Shown here piece by piece: positions 57,456 to 64,000 of a stretch of DNA of 64,000 nucleotides. Numbering within the stretch: the stretch's first letter is position 1; every line of letters begins with the position of its first letter. The position numbers were made by a program, and so were the translations under genes. A model generated the notes under the pieces. That model was not told where the DNA came from, searched no databases, and was given only the letters and a program-made list of their open reading frames with translations. Source of the DNA: Massospora cicadina. Its lineage: Eukaryota > Entomophthoromycota > Entomophthoromycetes > Entomophthorales > Entomophthoraceae. Location: contig JAKSZP010000010.1 in NCBI GenBank assembly GCA_022478985.1, positions 1-64,000 of the forward strand. Direction: 5' to 3'.

Positions 57456-58866
57456 AGGTGTGAGGGGTGGGCCCCCAGGCCCACCAGCCTCTTCAAGGTC
57501 CCCACGGGCTTTCACAGCAGCGTGGGTGTTAGCAGCTATGCTATTGGGGTTTTTGTTGATTTTTGCGGAAAGAGTCACGTTGGCTTTGGCCTTCACTTTT
57601 TATTTTCCTGACATCAGACGAATTTTTTGCGGTGTGGATGAGTTCGGTGCACCATTGAGTGGGTCAAAAAAAAATTTCAGTTGGGATAGGTCCCAAGTTG
57701 GTTTTTGACTGGGGCTTGGGTGCAGCAATTGGGTGAGATCAGATCTCCCATTGGATCCTTGGATTGAGTGGCCCACTTGGCATAGGCTTCCCAATCTGAT
57801 TGGATGATGGATTCCTGAGTTGCTTCCATTGCGAAGGTCTCCATGTCCTCCTGGCATTGTGAGTGTGGGATGGCGGTGGTAGCCTGGCCGCTTCCTTGGC
57901 CACGGCCCTATGGGCCTGCTTGGCCTTCTTCCACTCCTGCGGGGAGATGGGCTTTACCTATAGGTAGCAGCCTTGTGCTCCCCACGGGAAAGCCTCCTTG
58001 GTGCTTGCAGTTGATTTGTAGTGCGCCTCTCCGCTGGCCATGGCCGCTGAGGGGGTGCTCTTAGAATGTGACACCCTCCTTGATGGGGCATGCATGCGCC
58101 TTATGGCCAAACGCGTCACAGTGGGTGCAAATGGGGGCGCGCTGTCCACGGTTACCCAGAATGGGTGAATGGTATGCCCTGCAATATCAATAAAAGTGGA
58201 GTGTGGGATCTGGGTTAGGTCCTTCACAATCTCCTCAGTTGGGGTCAGAACTGCGATGACTTTGCCAGTGCACAGGTGTGGCATCAGCGTGAAGCGTTGC
58301 ATTTCAAAAAGATTGTATTTCACTGTATATGGCGAGACCATCTTTCAGGTGTTGTTCCAAAAGTCACGTTTTACCGTAGTAGGCAAAAAGTCAAACGTGA
58401 GGAAAATTTGGTTTGATTTTGTCCATCTGGTGCATTTGATTTTGACAGCCCATTGCCCTTCGGGGAGGTTGACCACTATGCGCACTGCTGCAGCCTCATC
58501 TGCTGCTATTTTGCTTTCAAAACCTAGGTCCAGTTAACTGCGCAACATGGAGTGAGGTGCAATGTACACCGCGGTCAGGAAAATTTTGTGTACATCTTCA
58601 CAAAATTTTTCCCATAAGGCCATTTTTTGGATGTCCAGATACACACAGACTCCGAATTCCACTGACAAAAGTGGCTGGGAGTGTGGCGTGTTGATGTACT
58701 GGTTGCATTATGCTTGCCATGTGAGTATCTCAGGGGAAATTATGACCGCCAGTTTTTTGAGATTTTTGTCTATTCCGCCAGATTCTCCGGGGGCGTTTTT
58801 GAACGTTGGAGGCCGCGAGCCTTCCGCCTGCTCCTCTTACCTTGCTTTCCCAACTGCTCCCTGACA
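57456..58866 (-). pseudogene. LINE ORF1, RNA-binding protein with zinc knuckle
   Basis: Starts MSGSSWESKVRGAGG at 58866, shifts frame early, then reads DKNLKKLAVIISPEILTWQ, VYLDIQKMALWEKFCEDV and FESKIAADEAAAVRIVVNLP, with stops. Next come LFEMQRFTLMPHLCTGKVIA and GHTIHPFWVTVDSAPPF, then after a shift a perfect knuckle ICTHCDAFGHKAHACP near 58080-58130. The C-terminus is Gln/Lys-rich and ends a few bases before ORF2. Role: binds LINE RNA as a ribonucleoprotein, inferred from the family. Confidence 0.82.
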
Positions 58867-58930
58867 TGGGCGCAGACTAATCTCCTCTATGAGATTATCA
58901 AACTAGATTCAGTCTTGAATTGAATAGGTG

Positions 58931-59160
58931 CAAAAGTGTTTGCAACGAGAAAGAAAAGTTTAACAATTTTTATTCTTTTATTATAGGAAAAGAATCCCCA
59001 TATCAGCTTATCTACTACCTATATTAAATTCCCTCACACTGGGGTATTAACATTCATTTCTTGTATCCCTAATCTTATTCTTTAATTTAATAGAGCTATT
59101 TAAGATGCTATTTATTTACCCAATAAAACATACTTATCCTACCTACAACTAAAATTTATA
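58931..59160. other. LINE 5' flank, A+T-rich
   Basis: No gene seen; G+C falls sharply at the LINE edge. Confidence 0.4.
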
Positions 59161-59900
59161 TGCATTAAGTATGCCAAATCCCTTCTCCATCAAGGGTCCA
59201 GTTTGTGAACTTAGGGGGAACTTTGGCTCTTCTCTCTCTCAGTCAGGGCGTAGTCTAAACCTACCTCTTCTGCCATATTGTTGGTATTCTGTTCTGTCAC
59301 CAAGAAAGCAGCCTATCCAGCCAGAATTCCAACAGGACGTTTCAATCATGTTAATTTGCTCATGTAGCTGGATAATAAATCTGCAGTTTTCTTTGACTAC
59401 AGATTTCGCCTTTCCTATATCACTAGAGGCCAAGTTGTAAGATTGTTATAAGCCAGTCTCAATACATCATGATTCACCAAATGGCGTTGCAGTTCCTCAT
59501 GGTGTACTCTAAGAAGATGGATATGTGAAACATACTGGGAGGAGAAAACTTTTAGACATAGGTAATCTAGTTGGTGAGTTGACTGTAAGTGTCCAGGAGG
59601 GTTCTGGTCTTGTAAAGGAGCATCAGTCAAACTTCCACTGAGGAAGCTCTCTCACGGAAATCAATATCCCCAGAATTCATTATACCATAAGTCAGGTCTC
59701 TAAATCCCTTCAGTAGCAGTCCAGGATATTTGTTGAGACCCTGGTATAATCACATGGTCAAATTGGTCATTTTATAAATAAAAATGGTAGGAGAGCTGAC
59801 ATCTGGTTATCCTCTTCACCATACTTTTTCTTATCCACCCAGTTATGCTAGTGACAGGAGCGACTCCATCTTTGATGTAAAAATAGATTTAGTGTACATA
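59160..59900 (-). pseudogene. gag: Relic F: gag N-terminal region
   Basis: On the minus strand from the PBS, VVFTTGNYV opens the frame as in C and D. Further on are SQYVSHIHLLRVHHEELQRH (59630-59415) and MASSDIGKAKSVVKENCRFI (59433-59239). The helical, charged character fits a Gag N-terminus; sequence identity with C or D is weak. It is cut near 59160. Confidence 0.5.
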
Positions 59901-59903
59901 ATT

Positions 59904-59920
59904 CCCTGTAGTGAAGACCA
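59904..59920 (-). other. Primer-binding site of relic F
   Basis: TGGTCTTCACTACAGGG on the minus strand, 2 nt from the LTR end. Confidence 0.75.
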
Positions 59921-59922
59921 CT

Positions 59923-60700
59923 TGTTGAAATCCTGGCATTGAGCTTCTCGCGGTGCTTAGCCACAGGATCTTAATATTACAACAGATGCTGGAGTACCAA
60001 TAAACTCAGCAGCTGTTTAAGAATTTGGCTTGAAATTAGACCACAAACAGGCCTAAGTTACCAACTAATATGGGTATGATGATTGATACTTTTTCTTATT
60101 AAAGAAGTGGGGTTATTATAGCCCATATCAGGAAAATCCATAGTCAAAGATTGGGTCAAGACTACAGCCACACTATACTTTCATATAAAGAGAATTAATA
60201 CCAAATTAAGGCCCACAAAGGTGTCCAGGCTTCAGGAGTTTGTTCCTCGTGGCAATACTTGGATTGTCAATATGGGAATCAATGTGTTGACAAGTTTTGG
60301 ATATGCATCTTTTGACTTGTCAATATTCATGTACATCCAATTATCTGGGTTCAAGACTCATATTGATTATTGTTCTGATTTTGATCTAAATTTTATATCA
60401 ATGTGATGTGTTTGAATCCAAAGTGACGCATTTATGATTGATAGACCAGTTTAACTAAATGAAAGGTCATCCTAAAAGAATCCACTAAAATTTGTTCACT
60501 CTGGTATGGCTCAGTCCTAGGTGATTGTTCAACGGCTTGTATGATGAATCCTTGCAGAAATGACTTAATAATTTAAGTAATCACCTGCCATGAAAATATG
60601 TTCACTTCGGTCAGTTTAGAGGATTTCTTGGTTCTTGATTAATGGATGAAAATTTTTTACCCTTTTGAACCTCTTCAAGTATATAAGAGGTTTTTTCTTT
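59923..60700 (-). repeat. 5' LTR of relic F (C/D type), right end uncertain
   Basis: The minus strand ends GCTAAGCACCGCGAGAAGCT...CCAGGATTTCAACA, matching the end of the element D LTR (GCTAAGCACC.G.GAGC...GGATTCCTACA). The opposite end is set only by the expected length of about 750 bp. Confidence 0.5.
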
Positions 60701-63700
60701 TAAGCGGTAGCCTAAATTAAAGTTAGTGCTGGGTGAGATCTTTCCATCAATTCGCCTATTCTGTTGAGGGTTTTAAAGGGCCTTATTAACTTGTTTTAGC
60801 ATACCCAGAAAGGGTTAGGTTGAAATTATTACTTAAATCAGATCTATTCTATCTAGAATTAAACTCAGTTCTATTCTATTAGTTATGCCATTTTGACGCC
60901 TGAGCATTCTTTTCCACTAGTCAAACATCTTATTTTCTAAAACCCACTGTTGTTACTTAATATGCAAAGACATTATGTACAAAAGATTAAATAACTCTTT
61001 TTAGATGTAAGGATTTTATCCATTCTCAGTGTAAGAAGAGCTATTCTCTCACTTAAACAGGAAGCTCAAACAATAGCCTCTTTGATGTAAAACTTTAATG
61101 CCTGGGACAGCTCTTGGTAAATAATTTAACAAAATAAGCTGCAAACGAGAAAAAAGTCAAATAAGAAGGGTCAGAAGATGGGATTTAGCCCCAACATCAA
61201 ATGAAATTTTGAAAACCCAAACTTTGACGTTTAAAACTTACAAAAACAATCTAATGATATTGCAGTTTTTGGTCAATGATAGCATAATAAAAGGTTGATT
61301 GAAGTGACAAATTAACCATTATCAAATTAAAATTGGCGTTTAAAATTAAATTCATGTATTTAAGATTAGCATCTCTAATGCCTACTATAGTTTCCCAGTC
61401 TAATAATTAAACCCCATACCCAGATAAACACCTAGCAATATGTTTATAGTAGGGTGTTAAGATATTAGCTAATTTTTATTAGAAAAACTGATCCCTAAAA
61501 ATCTATTTTTTATCATTTTCATTAAAATTGTCCCTTTCTATAATAAGATGGGGCTATGGAGGAGCCTCCCAGATTATTAAACGCTGTGGTAAGGTAAGGT
61601 TCTTAGCCAAGAGGTTATCTGAAAACCTTCCCAGGAAGTTAGAATGCAGATTTAACTAAGATTTCAGTAAACATGTTCCCCATCACTTAAAAGATTATCT
61701 CACTGTCCCAACACATATATCCCCAGTATACAGTGAAGTGATGCCATTCTTTTTATGGATCCTTTATGGTTTATGAAGCATTACAGTGTGGAACACAGTA
61801 TTCTCTTGTCAATCTCTAGTCCTGGCAGTGGCGCCACCTTGTAGAGAGCATCACTTATTGCAATGGCTCCCTTTTCTCTAAAAAATTGCTTATGAAAATG
61901 TGTAAACCACTGATGATTCAAATTTTAGTTCACAGGATTCACCTTCAGGTTATTTGGAAGTGTTTTTCTTTATTTGTGTTAGACTCTTGTCATTATCCAA
62001 GTGCGTTCAGTTTTATTAGAAATTTTTATTTGTCTTGATGGTTTCTTCTCTTAAGCACACTGGGGCTCATTTCAGCTTTAATTGACAAATAAACTAGCTT
62101 AAACCTCTGAATATAGATCTACTGTGAGTTATACAACTGTTATTAAACCTTAAAAATAAAAACTAATAACAAAAAGTGAATGATGTGATAAATTAAGTCT
62201 TTATTGTAAAAAATAATATTATATAACAAATGATAGAATTTATAATTTGTGATAATAATCAAAAATAAGTATTTTACAATTACCTCCTATGTCTCAATAT
62301 GTGGTTATGTGGTATCCTCATGTCTTTAGGGTTTTTAGACTCCAAACCTTGATTCTGGTAAATTTTCTTGGTTGATGATAGATAGTACTGTAGAGCCTAT
62401 GGTTTAAATACTGGAGCTCTTTGCTGTTCTAGTAATCTGTGTCTCTTATGGCTCTTATAGCTTTTTAAGTGCCATTGCTCACTTCTATAAATTATTGTTC
62501 ACTTGGTTTAGTAAAACACCAATCTGATTACAGTTCTCAGATAAAAAAACTCGTTTAAGTTAAGTACTGATAATTGGGCCATCTTTAACGGCTTCATACT
62601 GATTTAGCCATTAATGGTGGTTATCAAGTTATTTTGCTGATATTAGACTGCAAAAGGGATTTGGTTTTCATCATCAATGGCCATTAAAAAATTTACAACA
62701 ATTTTAAAAAGGATCTCAGTCATCTATAAAATCTTGGTCAAGGGTGATTATAAAAAGAGATGTATACATAATCCTTGCATACTATAAGGTTATAAACCCT
62801 CTCTTCTAAAGATTCTTATTATTGTAAAGTGTTTTTTATGGGAGAAGAATAAACCGTGTCAGTTGATTTTTTCTTATCAAAAAAGTACAGCCATCAGCTT
62901 TACTAAGATCTATAGACTCTGGTGGCTATCTAGTTCTCTAAAATTCTAATAATTCATTTATATAGGTTTATCATTGCAGAGAGGTTTCCAAGGGCGAGAA
63001 ATTACCCCTTAAAATTGAGTCTTTCTCTACAAGTGTTTTGTTAATTTAGAGTAGCACAATTTATTAACAATTAATTACATAACTACTTAAAGTATAAGCA
63101 ACTTTACTGATTTCAACTCTAAATTTATGTATAATCAAGTATTTAGTTATATATAATACTTTTCCAAATTGGTCAATCATAGATTGATTATCCTTTGACA
63201 TGTAATTTCATCTATATAATACTATATTGTAGTATAGATATGTTGCAAAAACTTATCATATATTACTGCTATTATAAGCCAAAATTAAAAGTTTTGTTTT
63301 CTGATGGTATGCACAATATATTTTTTGTTATATATACTCACTACAATTTTTAATCCTACTGATGTTTTAGTAGTGAGTGATCATTTGTCATGTAACTTGT
63401 ACAGAAACTCTATTAAAGACCCCCATTGAATCAGTGACTTCTGGATTTTATATATCTGTCAAATCTAAAACTTGTATGATTTATATGATATTTACATTAA
63501 CAATATTATGCTAGCCTCCCCAAAGTAAAGGTTGATAAGATACTAGCTGTTAGCTTTATCTTCAATGAGTTTAACCCTATTTATATAAGTAAATAGATTA
63601 TAATGCTTAACAGATTACCACAGTTATTAACTTAAACAGGCCTTGAGAGCCATAACATTAACTATAAATATTCTATTGAAATTCTGGTAGAAAAGGGATT

Positions 63701-64000
63701 ATAGATTAATAAGAAACCCATGATATAAGCTATCTGAAGGTTACATATTCAGAAAACGCTAAAACTGTGCGCTACTATGGTTTTTGAGCTTGGAAAAAGT
63801 TTAGGCCCTAATCAACGCTGTTGGAGTAGTATATAAGCAATTTATTTTCCAATTAATTCCCATTTTTGCAATATTCAGCTTCCATTAAAAGCCTTAACCA
63901 AAATTGAACCCTTTATGTTTGGTGGCAATAATTTTTCATAGTTTCGACCTTCTCAAATGCTCTTAGTTTTATTTTTCATTAGGGTTGTAGACAATCTGTA
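60701..64000. other. A+T-rich DNA, no gene seen
   Basis: No ORF above 60 codons with recognisable content, no LTR boundary, no tRNA-like sequence. Short palindromic A/T runs only. Confidence 0.5.

Larger units (their letters stand above)
53633..58930 (-). mobile_element. Non-LTR retrotransposon (LINE), ORF1 plus ORF2
   Basis: A minus-strand element with an RNA-binding ORF1 (58866 to about 57456) and an ORF2 with AP-type endonuclease, RT and a Cys/His RT zinc-binding domain (57447 to 53633). It is clearly richer in G+C and CpG than its surroundings and has long open stretches (one of 352 codons), so it is probably younger. Ends and TSD were not resolved, and no poly-A tail is visible. Clade (Tad1-like, L1-like or other) cannot be decided by eye. 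Confidence 0.88.

Noticed and set aside
1..64000. CRISPR arrays, bacterial operons, rRNA, functional tRNA genes
   Set aside because: No regularly spaced direct repeats with unique spacers, no Shine-Dalgarno-led ORFs, and no foldable complete tRNA or rRNA segment seen.

Overview
This window looks like a stretch of a large, transposon-packed eukaryotic genome, most probably fungal. The evidence is several families of Ty3/Gypsy LTR retrotransposons (one with a chromodomain), an APE-type LINE with ORF1 and ORF2, a tRNA-derived SINE, A+T-rich composition, and no recognisable host gene. Species cannot be settled from the sequence. All element genes are broken by stops and frameshifts, so they are reported as pseudogenes. 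The element letters used here are my own labels.

Layout. 1-7.4 kb: two solo LTRs of the C/D family, a SINE with a 16-bp target-site duplication (TSD), and a plus-strand gypsy pol relic (G). 7.4-16.0 kb: element A (minus strand, TSD ACATC), inserted inside the RNase H of G; the G reading frame resumes exactly on the far side. 17.3-30.0 kb: element C (plus), whose 3' LTR is split by element D (minus, 23.6-29.8 kb, TSD GTTAC). 30.0-31.2 kb: E1, an integrase end. 31.2-38.9 kb: E3, a minus-strand chromovirus. 38.9-41.7 kb: E2, same family as E1, with LTR, integrase, RNase H and part of RT. 41.7-43.2 kb: LTR3 plus leader of an A/B-family element in plus orientation. 43.2-52.0 kb: element B (minus), the best preserved A/B-family copy. 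53.6-58.9 kb: a comparatively G+C-rich LINE on the minus strand. 59.2-60.7 kb: gag and LTR relic (F) of the C/D type. The rest is A+T-rich DNA without a supportable gene.

The most unusual content is a set of accessory ORFs that run antisense to the retrotransposons carrying them, between the end of pol and the 3' LTR. Elements A and B share the same roughly 389-codon antisense ORF, with matching start, stop and basic C-terminus; I recognise no domain in it. Element E3 has a different antisense ORF (about 570 codons) in the same slot; it contains an apparently RNA-binding segment with a zinc knuckle that resembles LINE ORF1 proteins. Comparable antisense ORFs are known from the plant Tat lineage of Ty3/Gypsy elements, so the architecture has precedent, but these two proteins look unrelated to each other and may be undescribed.

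Other patterns: a shared 17-nt primer-binding site in six LTR leaders, conserved hairpins in the A/B LTRs, and repeated loss of the second integrase catalytic aspartate by G-to-A change, mostly at a CpG.
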